Assembly: GCF_001748385.1 (NCBI RefSeq)
Contig: NZ_BCLI01000004.1
Coordinates: 124,001 to 188,000, forward strand
DNA length: 64,000 bases
DNA from: Vulcanisaeta thermophila
GTDB lineage: Archaea > Thermoproteota > Thermoprotei > Thermoproteales > Thermocladiaceae
Direction: 5' to 3'
The notes under the pieces were generated by a model. It was not told where the DNA came from. It saw nothing but the letters and a program-made list of their open reading frames with translations, and searched no databases. Below, in pieces: positions 25,473 to 33,334 of the stretch. The translations under genes and the position numbers were made by a program. The first letter of the stretch is position 1. Each line of letters begins with the position of its first letter.

Positions 25473-27095
25473 TTACTTACTTTTGACATTGAATATTTGT
25501 CTAACTTCATCAGAGAGATAACCTTCCTTCCATATTGAACCTCTTAACACAGGTTGATACTTGGGGATAACCCAATAAACCATTAATGGTGTATAGATGA
25601 TACCTGAAAGGGCGAATGAAATAAGCCAAGAATTGCTAAATATTATGCTGTGATATGGTATAAAGGGCGCATAAATTATGAACTCTACAATTGCAAACGT
25701 TATAAATGCCGCCGGATTAATTCCACGCCAATATCTAAATCTACCTCTACTCCAGAAGACATCTGTTATATCGAACTTAAAGCGCCTAATCAATGCATAG
25801 TCAAAGATTATAATACCCTCTACACTGCCTAATAAGCCACCATAAGTAAGTAACCAACTATATAGATAACCATAAGCATTGCCATAGAAGGTCCAGGCAC
25901 CTAAGGCTATAGATACTAACACTACAATTAATACTCCTCTAAACCATGTTAAGTATCTTGGGAATGTATTTGCAAAATCATAAGCTGGACCCACGGTATT
26001 AGCAAATACATTTACTGAAAAGGTTGCTAGAAGGAAAATTACATTTAGGAATATTGCTAAACCAGTAGGGAGGTATAGCGTCGATACAAGTATTGGATCC
26101 CAGATTGTCCTATGATATAAGTGCATGATAGCTCCTGTTGTCATTACTCCTAATATTCCCACTGCTAACATCATTAATGGCATAGGTATTTGACCAACAG
26201 TTTGTGCAAATTGACTTTTAGCAAACCTAGTATAATCAGGCATTGAAATGGCCATGGTAGCCCAATATGCAATGTTAGCATTTAGAAACGCCAACCATGC
26301 AATCCAATATGAGGGACCACTAATTGTCGGAGATATTATTGCCTTTGTATAATGCCAATTAGCATGCGTCATAAAATAAATCCAGATTGTTATGAAGCCT
26401 AGAAGCACTAAAGGTGCTGCTGATCTTGCAAACCACTTAAGGGCAGGTTGGGCCTCAGGTACTGGTGAAAAATATAGGAGAAGTAATTGGAATATTATTA
26501 TTAATGCGAAGGTTATCCAGAAAATTTGCGGAAAAGCAATACTTAATGTGAATGGATTAGCAATGCCTTTATCCACTAAAGTTTGTATTATGTCTAGCTT
26601 ATGAGCTAATATTGCATATATCCCCACGGCAGCCTCGGTCATTATGTAACTTTCTATCCCCCACCAACCAGCCCCAATCACTGCCCTGATCCAACTTGGA
26701 AATATAGCCCCATAAATGCCCCACCTGGTCCTCGCTAACTGCGGCTCGGCAAGCCCGTACCTGGCGCCTGCATGTGATTCTATTATCATGGGTATTAAGA
26801 CTATGGCGTTGCCCAGGAAAATAGCCAGGAGAGAGTCCCATGTGCCGAGACCAAAGACCAAGCCTACGCTTGCCAGTGACCAACTGGGCACTATGAACGT
26901 CATACCAAACCATATGGCAGCGTATGTATACCAATCCCACGTCCTCTTACTAATTGCTATTGGGTGGAAGTCTTTATTCCAAAGCCATTTCTCCTCGGGA
27001 TATTCTTTGATAAGTTCAACCTGCCCCCTCTGTGCATCATACTTTACAGCTTGAACACGATCCTTAGCCCGCTCTTTTCCTACATCATCACCCAT
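25473..27095 (-). CDS. NCS1 family permease (allantoin/hydantoin/cytosine type)
   Basis: A 540-aa carrier of the nucleobase:cation symporter-1 family with about twelve membrane segments. The start region KDFHPIAISKRTWDWYTYAA is typical of the family, followed by GARYGLAEPQLARTRWGIYG, the usual substrate-site loop, near residue 110. NPAAFITFAIVEF near the C-terminus is also characteristic. NCS1 proteins carry allantoin, hydantoins, uracil or cytosine. ATG 27095 is 28 bases from the TATA core of the 19-base element shared with the molybdenum hydroxylase operon. The N-terminal coding part is GC-rich and the remainder AT-rich, an oddity shared with the carbamate kinase gene. Confidence 0.9.
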   Translation of the reverse strand: MGDDVGKERAKDRVQAVKYDAQRGQVELIKEYPEEKWLWNKDFHPIAISKRTWDWYTYAAIWFGMTFIVPSWSLASVGLVFGLGTWDSLLAIFLGNAIVLIPMIIESHAGARYGLAEPQLARTRWGIYGAIFPSWIRAVIGAGWWGIESYIMTEAAVGIYAILAHKLDIIQTLVDKGIANPFTLSIAFPQIFWITFALIIIFQLLLLYFSPVPEAQPALKWFARSAAPLVLLGFITIWIYFMTHANWHYTKAIISPTISGPSYWIAWLAFLNANIAYWATMAISMPDYTRFAKSQFAQTVGQIPMPLMMLAVGILGVMTTGAIMHLYHRTIWDPILVSTLYLPTGLAIFLNVIFLLATFSVNVFANTVGPAYDFANTFPRYLTWFRGVLIVVLVSIALGAWTFYGNAYGYLYSWLLTYGGLLGSVEGIIIFDYALIRRFKFDITDVFWSRGRFRYWRGINPAAFITFAIVEFIIYAPFIPYHSIIFSNSWLISFALSGIIYTPLMVYWVIPKYQPVLRGSIWKEGYLSDEVRQIFNVKSK

Positions 27096-27116
27096 ACAAC
27101 ATATAATTTTATAAGG

Positions 27117-27135
27117 GATTTTTAAGTTTTACCTT
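27117..27135 (-). promoter_or_regulatory. 19-base promoter element, copy 2 (NCS1 permease)
   Basis: Identical over 19 bases to 19020-19038. On the minus strand it reads AAGGTAAAACTTAAAAATC and ends 21 bases before the NCS1 start codon. It fills most of the 43-base gap to carbamate kinase, giving the permease its own promoter. Confidence 0.6.
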
Positions 27136-27138
27136 GAT

Positions 27139-28058
27139 TTACTTTATTGTTATTTTAGTACCTATCTTGCCTTTAATTATATATTTAGCTTTTCCCAGAG
27201 GACCTATGTACGCGACTTTACCACCATTTTCTAGAAATTCAATTGCAGCCTTAATTTTAGGTCCCATGTTTCCTGAGGGAAAGTACCCTTTAGAATAATA
27301 GTATTTGATTTCGTCTAGCGTTACACTTAGCAATGGCTTAGCATCTGCTTTTTATAGTTTATATACACATAATCTACATCTGTTAATATAATTAACATAT
27401 CAGCTTTTAATAATGTAGCTAATAATTGACTTGCTATATCCTTATCAATAACAGCCTCAACACCTTCAAGCTCATTATCTTTTATCACTATAGGTACTCC
27501 ACCCCCACCTACACATATTGGGATATACCCATTATTAAGCAAAAGTTTAATCGCATTTAATTCTATTATAGATAATGGCTCTGGTGATGGAACAACCCTC
27601 CTAAACCCTCCCCTCGGGTCTTCCTTAAAAACCCAGTTCCTTTCCCTGCTTAGTCTCTCGGAGGTTGGTTTGTCGTAGATAGGGCCTATGTACTTCGTGG
27701 GGTTTTGAAAGGATGGGTCATTTTCATGAATGAGTGTTCTAGTTATTATAACAATGGGTTGCCGGTTAATCCCACGCTGCCGAAACTCATTATCCAGTGC
27801 ATTGGCAAGTAAGTAACCCATCCAACCCTCCGTGGCCGCGCCCATCATGTCCAGGCTAAGGTGATCGCTTAATCTCTCGGCGAGGAGGCCTACCTGGGGC
27901 CCGTTACCGTGGGTCACGACCACGTCGAGGCCCAGCATTATTAGGTCAGCCACGTCCTGGGCGGCTAATTTAACCCTCTCAATCTGCTCCCTGGGGTCTC
28001 CAACCCTGGCGCCCTCCATTGCGAATGCATTACCGCCCAGTGCAATTACCGCGAGCAC
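27139..28058 (-). pseudogene. arcC: carbamate kinase, frameshifted
   Basis: Carbamate kinase makes ATP from carbamoyl phosphate and ADP. The N-terminal frame (27327-28058) has VIALGGNAF, HGNGPQVGLLAER, ICVGGGGVPIV and LTDVDYVYINY. The C-terminal frame (27333-27139) continues with LSVTLDEIKYY, PSGNMGPKIKAAIEFLENGG and KIGTKI. The two parts abut at a run of five A (minus strand, after codon Tyr-Lys). Adding one A would fuse them into a normal protein of about 306 aa. It may be a sequencing error, a real mutation or recoding. It is the expected last energy-yielding step after oxamate carbamoyltransferase. Confidence 0.85.
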
Positions 28059-28239
28059 ATCCTGAATACTTCATTCCCGCTTAAATTTATTTCCTACCCA
28101 TGTGGGTATTACCAATAATTACATAGTTAAATGTTAATTAATACCCCAATAATTTGACGCCTAATACTACCGTATTACCCACATATTCCATTGGATGTGG
28201 CGTATTACTTTTAAATATGGGGTGTTCACGTATACGCCG

Positions 28240-28515
28240 ATGCTTAGGAAGATTGGTGATATTATCAACATGACACCGGACAGGAGGTTCGTGGTTAAGT
28301 TGGCCACGGTGCCTCCCCTGGGATTAACGGTTTATGATTACGCAATGAAGAGGTTGGGCAGGCTTTACGACGTGATAGGCCCTGTGAAGTCACCGTACGG
28401 GCTTGTGAAAATAGACCCGGGGCTTGAGGACCCCGGGTCCTTCGTGGGTAAGCCCGTTTATGTTAGGGAGGTGGATTTGAGGCGTAGGGGTGGTCGTGGT
28501 GGTCACGGCAGATAA
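28240..28515 (+). CDS. gar1: H/ACA ribonucleoprotein subunit Gar1
   Basis: A component of the archaeal H/ACA particle that guides pseudouridylation of rRNA with Cbf5, Nop10 and L7Ae. The 91-aa product has the six-stranded Gar1 barrel pattern, seen as LGRLYDVIGPVKSPYGLVKI near residue 44, and an Arg/Gly-rich tail (RRRGGRGGHGR). ATG 28240 is 27 bases after TTTTAAATAT; the longer reading from 28195 would start upstream of the promoter. The gene overlaps the start of tfb by 26 bases, a gar1-tfb order I recall from other Crenarchaeota. Confidence 0.9.
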   Translation: MLRKIGDIINMTPDRRFVVKLATVPPLGLTVYDYAMKRLGRLYDVIGPVKSPYGLVKIDPGLEDPGSFVGKPVYVREVDLRRRGGRGGHGR

Positions 28516-29449
28516 GGTCGTAAACGTGGGCGTGCTAAGGTGCCCTAACTGCGGTGGTGTTGGGACGATTATTGAGGATCCATCCACTGGTGAGTTGGTT
28601 TGTAGGGCGTGTGGTTTTGTGCTTCAGGACCACGTCATTTCGGAGGGGCCGCCCTGGAGGGTTTTCGATAGCTCGGAGGTAGTGGGTAGGGTTAGTGCCA
28701 AGGTGATTAGTCCATCACTTCCTAACCATGGTATTGGGGGTTCGGTAATAGCCGTGGAGAATAGGGGAGGTAGTGTTGCTGCTAAGCTTAGGGCGTTGGC
28801 TAGGAGGAATAGGTTGATTCAGTATGTGGAGAATACCGAGAGAAGGGCCAAGGAGCTTAGGGATCTACTCATGGGTGTGAAGTACAGGTTGAACCTGCCC
28901 GATTCCGTAATTGACGACGCAATAATACTTTACAGGCAGTTATCAAGTAGGTGTGACATCAAGGGCGCCAGGACTAGGGACCTGGCCCTGGTGTTGCTGT
29001 ACATGGCAATTAAGAAGCATAGGTTGGGTTACCAGTTTAGGGAGTTGAAGGCTGCATTGAATACCGATGGTGGTAAGAGGGTGAGTAGGCTTCTGATGAC
29101 TGTGAAGCAATGCCTGGCACAGCAGGGTGGGGAGGGCCTTATTAGGAGTGATGAGGAGCTGGGTAGGTTCCTGGAGAGGGTCATAGCCTCGTTAAAACTG
29201 GGCGAGGACATTAGGTACCACGTAACCAAACTATCCATAAGCATGGTTAAGGAGGGCGAGAAACTACGGTTGACTAATGGCAGGACTGCATACTCACTAA
29301 TAGCCTCTGCGGTCTACATAGCCGCCACGTTAATGGGGGCCAGGAGGAGGCAGAGGGATGTTGCCGAGGCCGCCAAGGTCACGGACGTGACCATTAGGAA
29401 TAGGTATAAGGAGTTAATCAGTAAGTTGGACATTGTGATTGAGGTTTAG
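28490..29449 (+). CDS. tfb: transcription initiation factor TFB (TFIIB homologue)
   Basis: Recruits RNA polymerase to the TBP-promoter complex. The N-terminal zinc ribbon is CPNCGG...CRACGF (residues 18-43), followed by the B-reader/linker segment PPWRVFDSSE and two cyclin-fold repeats, roughly residues 110-210 and 215-315. The second repeat ends with the helix-turn-helix segment VTDVTIRNRYKEL that contacts the BRE. GTG codons at 28490, 28496 and 28499 are all possible starts; the frame is clear. It overlaps gar1 and is probably cotranscribed with it. The length (about 319 aa) is normal. Confidence 0.94.
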   Translation: MVVVVTADKVVNVGVLRCPNCGGVGTIIEDPSTGELVCRACGFVLQDHVISEGPPWRVFDSSEVVGRVSAKVISPSLPNHGIGGSVIAVENRGGSVAAKLRALARRNRLIQYVENTERRAKELRDLLMGVKYRLNLPDSVIDDAIILYRQLSSRCDIKGARTRDLALVLLYMAIKKHRLGYQFRELKAALNTDGGKRVSRLLMTVKQCLAQQGGEGLIRSDEELGRFLERVIASLKLGEDIRYHVTKLSISMVKEGEKLRLTNGRTAYSLIASAVYIAATLMGARRRQRDVAEAAKVTDVTIRNRYKELISKLDIVIEV

Positions 29450-29496
29450 GTGGTGAAGAATAAGTTAAAAGGGGCTTGGGTGGGATCCCCACTGGC

Positions 29497-29925
29497 ATGC
29501 CTAGGGATGCTTCATCAATAATTAGGGAATTGAGTGATAAAGAGGCCAAGCTACTCACGGAGATTTACAGGGCTGGAGGGGAGGTTATGCTGAAGGATAT
29601 TTGGAAGACCCTGGGCATGAGGAGTAAGGCAGGGATGCCCTTCATAAACAAGCTCGAGAAGAAGGGACTGCTGGAGAAGGAGAATGTGGGAAGGGGCAAG
29701 AGGGTCATGTACAGGGTGAGGCTTACGGAGGTTGGTATGGAAATAGCCAGGGAAATAACGGAGGTAGGCGCATTAATAAGGGTGTTAACATACGAGGCAC
29801 TGACCAAGATACCATGCTTCTACTGCCCCTACATCGACGTGTGCGGGACCACGGAGGAAATAACACCAATAAGGTGCGAGTACCTGAACAAGTGGCTTTA
29901 TGAACAGACCAAGGGTCAGGAATAA
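29497..29925 (+). CDS. TFE-beta (RPC34/hRPC39 homologue) with Fe-S motif
   Basis: A winged-helix protein that pairs with TFE-alpha to help RNA polymerase melt promoters in Crenarchaeota. The wHTH occupies residues 10-90 (LSDKEAKLLTEIYRAGG, then KAGMPFINKLEKKGLLEKE). The C-terminal CFYCPYIDVC plus a later Cys (RCEYL) matches the [4Fe-4S] ligand set of TFE-beta. ATG 29497 (142 aa) is 29 bases after GTTAAAAG, so it is probably leaderless. It follows tfb by 47 bases, grouping two basal transcription factors. Confidence 0.82.
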   Translation: MPRDASSIIRELSDKEAKLLTEIYRAGGEVMLKDIWKTLGMRSKAGMPFINKLEKKGLLEKENVGRGKRVMYRVRLTEVGMEIAREITEVGALIRVLTYEALTKIPCFYCPYIDVCGTTEEITPIRCEYLNKWLYEQTKGQE

Positions 29926-29959
29926 GCATTAAAAAGAGAGCGGTGGCACTTAATATGGC

Positions 29960-30520
29960 ATGCCCCAGCTCTACAGGGTGTTCATAGCCGTGGACATAAA
30001 TGACGAGTTGAAAAAACCCATGCTACAACTACAGAGGGAGTTGATGATCGCGGGTGTGGATATGAAGCCCGTGGAGCCCGAGAACCTACACATAACCCTG
30101 AGATTCATTGGCGAGATAACCAGGGAGGAACTCAACGAGGTAATGAAGAGACTCGAAAGGCTAAGTTACAGGAGGTTCATAATGCACATGGTTGGTGTTG
30201 GCGCATTCCCAGACCTAACAAGGCCCAGGGTCATATGGGTGGGCGTGAAGGAGGGGTCTGAGGACCTGGCCAGGGTTCACGATGAGGTCATGAAACTCAC
30301 CGGGGACATAGGGCAGAGGGATGATAGGGAATTCACACCACACCTAACCATAGCCAGGGTGAGGCATATTAGGGATAGGGAGAGGTTCATGAGCGTGATA
30401 AGGAAGTACGAAAACCAGGACTTCGGAACCCAGGAGGTAATCGAGATAAAACTAAAACAGAGCACCCTAACACCCAGGGGCCCCATCTACAATGACCTCA
30501 TGAAAATAAAACTCACGTAA
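29960..30520 (+). CDS. thpR: RNA 2',3'-cyclic phosphodiesterase (2'-5' RNA ligase family)
   Basis: A two-histidine phosphoesterase of 186 aa. The paired HxTx motifs are NLHITLRFIGE near residue 42 and FTPHLTIARVRH near residue 128, as in ThpR/LigT. It opens 2',3'-cyclic phosphates on RNA and may act in tRNA half repair or splicing by-products. ATG 29960 is 28 bases after ATTAAAAAG. An ATG at 29955 is out of frame. It stands alone between TFE-beta and tRNA-Leu. Confidence 0.9.
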   Translation: MPQLYRVFIAVDINDELKKPMLQLQRELMIAGVDMKPVEPENLHITLRFIGEITREELNEVMKRLERLSYRRFIMHMVGVGAFPDLTRPRVIWVGVKEGSEDLARVHDEVMKLTGDIGQRDDREFTPHLTIARVRHIRDRERFMSVIRKYENQDFGTQEVIEIKLKQSTLTPRGPIYNDLMKIKLT

Positions 30521-30614
30521 CATGGGGGAAGCAGTGAACGAGGACTCGGGACCATGTGCCATGCAGCCCTGATGAAAGAAGAGCTTAAAAGCCATTAATG
30601 GCACTACACGTAAA

Positions 30615-30702
30615 GCGGGGGTGCCCGAGCCAGGTCAAAGGGGACGGGTTCAGGTCCCGTTGGCGAAGGCCTGCGTGGGTTCAAATCCCACCCCCCGCAC
30701 CA
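30615..30702 (+). tRNA. tRNA-Leu (CAG)
   Basis: Acceptor GCGGGGG pairs with CCCCCGC. The anticodon stem is ACGGG/CCCGT with loop TTCAGGT and anticodon CAG at 30651-30653. A long variable arm (TTGGCGAAGGCCTGC region) marks a class II tRNA. The T arm is GTGGG-TTCAAAT-CCCAC and CCA is encoded. A CTTAAAAGCC box lies about 30 bases upstream. Confidence 0.94.
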
Positions 30703-30757
30703 AAACGTGATCACAATTATGGGGCGTTAATGTGGATTTGATTTGGTTTTACCGCGT

Positions 30758-31207
30758 TTATGGGTATGAGAGTTCCTGTGCCATTAGTGACCTTAGTATG
30801 TCCCTTATGCTCACTATACCCACTACCCTGCTGCTTTCCGTGACTGGTAGGTGCCTTATGTTGTTTTCCAGCATTTTCATGGCCGCTGATATTATTGATT
30901 CGTCTGGGTTTGCGGTTATTAATTTCTTACTCATTACCTTGGATAGTGGTGTGTTTAGGCTTATTCCCTCAGCCACTATCCTGACCAAGTCCCTCTCTGT
31001 GAATATCCCGGTGGGTTTTCCGTCTTCGTCGATTATTACCACGCTGCCCACGTTGTTCGTGTACATCTTACTCACGGCGCACATTATTGGGTCTGTGGAT
31101 TTGCAGGATATAACGCCGTCTTTAATGAGTTCCTTAACCCTCATGGGTAAACCCAGTGAAATAGTTCTACTTGGGTTAATAAGTATTTCCTCGTAATAAG
31201 GTATCAC
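30758..31207 (-). CDS. CBS-domain protein (tandem CBS pair)
   Basis: A 149-aa stand-alone Bateman module. The first CBS domain covers about residues 20-80 (GSVVIIDEDGKPTGIFTERD) and the second about 85-145 (HLPVTESSRVVGIVSIRDIL). Such proteins bind AMP, ATP or S-adenosylmethionine and act as energy sensors or regulators. GTG 31207 lies about 25 bases from a TGAATAAAC box. It is divergent from the aldehyde ferredoxin oxidoreductase gene, whose promoter lies next to it, but a functional link is only a guess. Confidence 0.85.
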   Translation of the reverse strand: MIPYYEEILINPSRTISLGLPMRVKELIKDGVISCKSTDPIMCAVSKMYTNNVGSVVIIDEDGKPTGIFTERDLVRIVAEGISLNTPLSKVMSKKLITANPDESIISAAMKMLENNIRHLPVTESSRVVGIVSIRDILRSLMAQELSYP

Positions 31208-31281
31208 CCATTAGCAACCGGTGGTGTTTATTCAAAATTTACTCAAGGAAGTTATTTATACCATGGTGCTTAACCTGTACT

Positions 31282-33165
31282 GTGAAGGTGCTTAGTATTG
31301 ACCTGGGCATTAACTCCTGGAGTATTAAGGAGATTGAGGCACAGGGCCCAGTGAGCCTTGGCGTTAAGCTTCACTGGGATTCCAAGTCATGGAGACTGGA
31401 CCCACTGGATCCCCAGGTACCATTCATAATAGGCATGGGGCCCTTCGTTGGCGGTAAACTGCCTGGTTTCCATAGGCTCATTGCGGTCTTCAAGAGCCCC
31501 ATGACAAGGACAATACACGTGGCAGCACTGGGTGGCGCTGCCTACAAGTTCATGGGCTCGGGCGTGGATGCCATAGTCATTACGGGCAGGTCCAGGGAGC
31601 CAACGGCATTGTTCATCTCCAGTGACGGTGTTGAGGTTGTTGGCATTAAGCCCGTGTTTGAGTACGGTGGTTATAGGGGCGCTTACGCCTTAACTAAGTA
31701 CCTGCTCGACGAGTACCGCAAATTCTTCATTAAGTATAATGCGAGGGCTGTTGTTATTGGGCCTGGCGCCGTTAGTACATACAATGGCGCCCTGGTCTCC
31801 ATAGACGTGGACCCAAGGAGGGGATCGTTCAAACCAGGCGCTGAGGATTTCGCGGCCAGGGGAGGCCCTGGTTCCGCGTTGTTCCAGGGCCATAATGTGG
31901 CGGCCATAGTGGCTGGTGGTAGGTATGGGGCCAGGTACCCAGGGGTTGTTGATGCGTCACTTATAAATAGGATAATCATGGAGCAGTTCAAGAAGCCCTT
32001 TATACAGGTGATGAGCGAGAAGACCGTTAAGTACAGGTTTGACCCGAGCATGGGCACGGGGGGAACCTTCGGCGTTAATTACCCACACTACAGGGAGTTA
32101 CTACCCCTATTTGGGTACAAGTCCATTTACCTACCTAAGGAGGAGAGGATAAGGCATGTAAACGCAATCATTAAGTTGTTCTGGGAGCCCTTCAACAACG
32201 AGGTTTTCGGCAAGGCCAAGACCTGGTACAACTGCGGTGACTTCGGGTGCTCAGTGGTTTGTAAGAAGGTTTGGCGTGGTAAGAAGGTGGATTATGAACC
32301 ATTCCATGCCATGGGCCCATTCATAGGGAACTACATGTTCGAGGAGGCTGTGAGGCTTGTTGATGAGGTTGATCAATACGGGCTCGACGCCATAGAGATG
32401 GGCCACGTGGTCGCGTGGATCTTCGACGCCGTGGAGCAGGGCTTACTGGAGCCCGAGGAGGTGGGGCTCAGTGGGAAACCCGTTTTCGACCCGCTCAGGT
32501 TCAGGCCTGAGGTTGATTCGAGGTTGAATGCAAAACTGGCCAGTGAGGTTTTGAGGGGGTTTGTGGAGAGGTCCACGGAGGTCCTGAGGATAATTGCCGA
32601 GAGCGGCATTAGGGTGGCTGCGAGGAAGCTTGATGAGGTGTTCCATGACAGGGTGGTTAGGGTGGGTAAGTCCTTCAGGGATCTGGTGGTTTATGCGGCG
32701 TACGGTGAGGATGGGTACATGACCCCAAACCTGTACTGGGCCCCAGGCATGGTGGCGCCCATGTACGTCCTGGGTAGGTACTGGACCAACTACACGCCCA
32801 CATTCATGGATCCAAGAGACTTCGCAAAATCCTCCCTGGAGAGGGCCATTGCGGAGGCGTTGATTGATGATGCAGGGCTGTGCAGGTTCCACAGGGGTTG
32901 GGCTGAGCCCATACTCGGGAAACTCTATGTGGAGATCACGGGTATGAAGCCCAACACAAACCTGTACAGGGAGATCGCGGAGTACTCAATAAAGGCTGGG
33001 GCGGAGCCAAGGCCCTGGGAGGGGGAGAGAACGAGGGATTTGGTATCCACAATGGCCAGGGAAATAGGCTCGAGGGAATGGGCCTTTGAGGACTACGAGG
33101 ACTACGCCAGGTGGTGGGGGCAATTCAAGGAAACACTGGACAAGGGACTCGGCATAACACAATAA
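31282..33165 (+). CDS. aldehyde ferredoxin oxidoreductase family protein (tungstopterin)
   Basis: A 627-aa AOR-family enzyme that oxidises aldehydes to acids with ferredoxin, using a tungsten-bispterin centre. The N-terminal AOR_N domain covers residues 1-200, with ARGGPGSALFQGHNVAAIVAG near residue 193. The Fe-S ligands are near residue 318 (NCGDFGCSVVC) and the last Cys is in DDAGLCRFHRG near residue 535. Spacing of the first three cysteines reads C-x4-C-x3-C rather than the usual C-x2-C-x3-C. GTG 31282 is about 26 bases after TTTATACC. Its aldehyde substrate is unknown. Confidence 0.92.
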   Translation: MKVLSIDLGINSWSIKEIEAQGPVSLGVKLHWDSKSWRLDPLDPQVPFIIGMGPFVGGKLPGFHRLIAVFKSPMTRTIHVAALGGAAYKFMGSGVDAIVITGRSREPTALFISSDGVEVVGIKPVFEYGGYRGAYALTKYLLDEYRKFFIKYNARAVVIGPGAVSTYNGALVSIDVDPRRGSFKPGAEDFAARGGPGSALFQGHNVAAIVAGGRYGARYPGVVDASLINRIIMEQFKKPFIQVMSEKTVKYRFDPSMGTGGTFGVNYPHYRELLPLFGYKSIYLPKEERIRHVNAIIKLFWEPFNNEVFGKAKTWYNCGDFGCSVVCKKVWRGKKVDYEPFHAMGPFIGNYMFEEAVRLVDEVDQYGLDAIEMGHVVAWIFDAVEQGLLEPEEVGLSGKPVFDPLRFRPEVDSRLNAKLASEVLRGFVERSTEVLRIIAESGIRVAARKLDEVFHDRVVRVGKSFRDLVVYAAYGEDGYMTPNLYWAPGMVAPMYVLGRYWTNYTPTFMDPRDFAKSSLERAIAEALIDDAGLCRFHRGWAEPILGKLYVEITGMKPNTNLYREIAEYSIKAGAEPRPWEGERTRDLVSTMAREIGSREWAFEDYEDYARWWGQFKETLDKGLGITQ

Positions 33166-33232
33166 GGAGAACTTAAAAACCACAGGGCAAAAACAATTAA
33201 GGGCCCGTAGCTCAGCATGGACAGAGCGGCGG

Positions 33233-33252
33233 AGGACCCCTCGTCCGCCGAA
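33233..33252 (+). other. tRNA-Arg intron 1 (20 nt, position 30/31)
   Basis: A bulge-helix-bulge can be drawn exactly. Exon CGGC (33227-33230) pairs with intron GCCG (33247-33250), flanked by bulges GGA (33231-33233) and AAC (33251-33253). An inner helix GGAC/GTCC encloses loop CCCTC. Confidence 0.8.
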
Positions 33253-33259
33253 CCTGCGG

Positions 33260-33272
33260 AGTTATCGGAGAA
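33260..33272 (+). other. tRNA-Arg intron 2 (13 nt, position 37/38)
   Basis: Removal restores loop CTGCGGA and the fifth stem pair. The bulge-helix-bulge is relaxed. The outer helix is the five-pair anticodon stem, central pairs CTGC/GGAG contain one G-G mismatch, and the inner helix is a single pair. Base identity allows a shift of one or two bases; 37/38 was chosen as the canonical site. Confidence 0.65.
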
Positions 33273-33334
33273 AGCCGTAGGACCCGGGTTCAAATCCCGG
33301 CGGGCCCGCCAAAATCCCCCGTGAAATCCCTGAC

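Larger units (their letters stand above)
33201..33311 (+). tRNA. tRNA-Arg (GCG) with two introns
   Basis: Acceptor GGGCCCG pairs with CGGGCCC; the D stem is GCTC/GAGC; the T arm is CCGGG-TTCAAAT-CCCGG; CCA is encoded. A normal anticodon arm appears only if 33233-33252 and 33260-33272 are removed. This gives stem GCGGC/GCCGT and loop CTGCGGA with anticodon GCG at 33256-33258. The first intron lies between positions 30 and 31, the second at the canonical 37/38. The mature tRNA would be 75 nt plus CCA. Confidence 0.85.

Noticed and set aside
27340-27360. Canonical -1 programmed frameshift in carbamate kinase
   Set aside because: The heptamer T AAA AAG lacks the needed XXX repeat in the P site and no stimulatory hairpin is obvious; left as one of several explanations only.
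30540-30600. C/D box sRNA (a TGATGA is present)
   Set aside because: No downstream CUGA D box at suitable spacing, so not supported.
33229-33248. GCGGA/TCCGC as the real anticodon stem of the tRNA after 33201
   Set aside because: It leaves a 10-base loop without a proper anticodon and no room for the variable region; the two-intron solution gives a standard cloverleaf.
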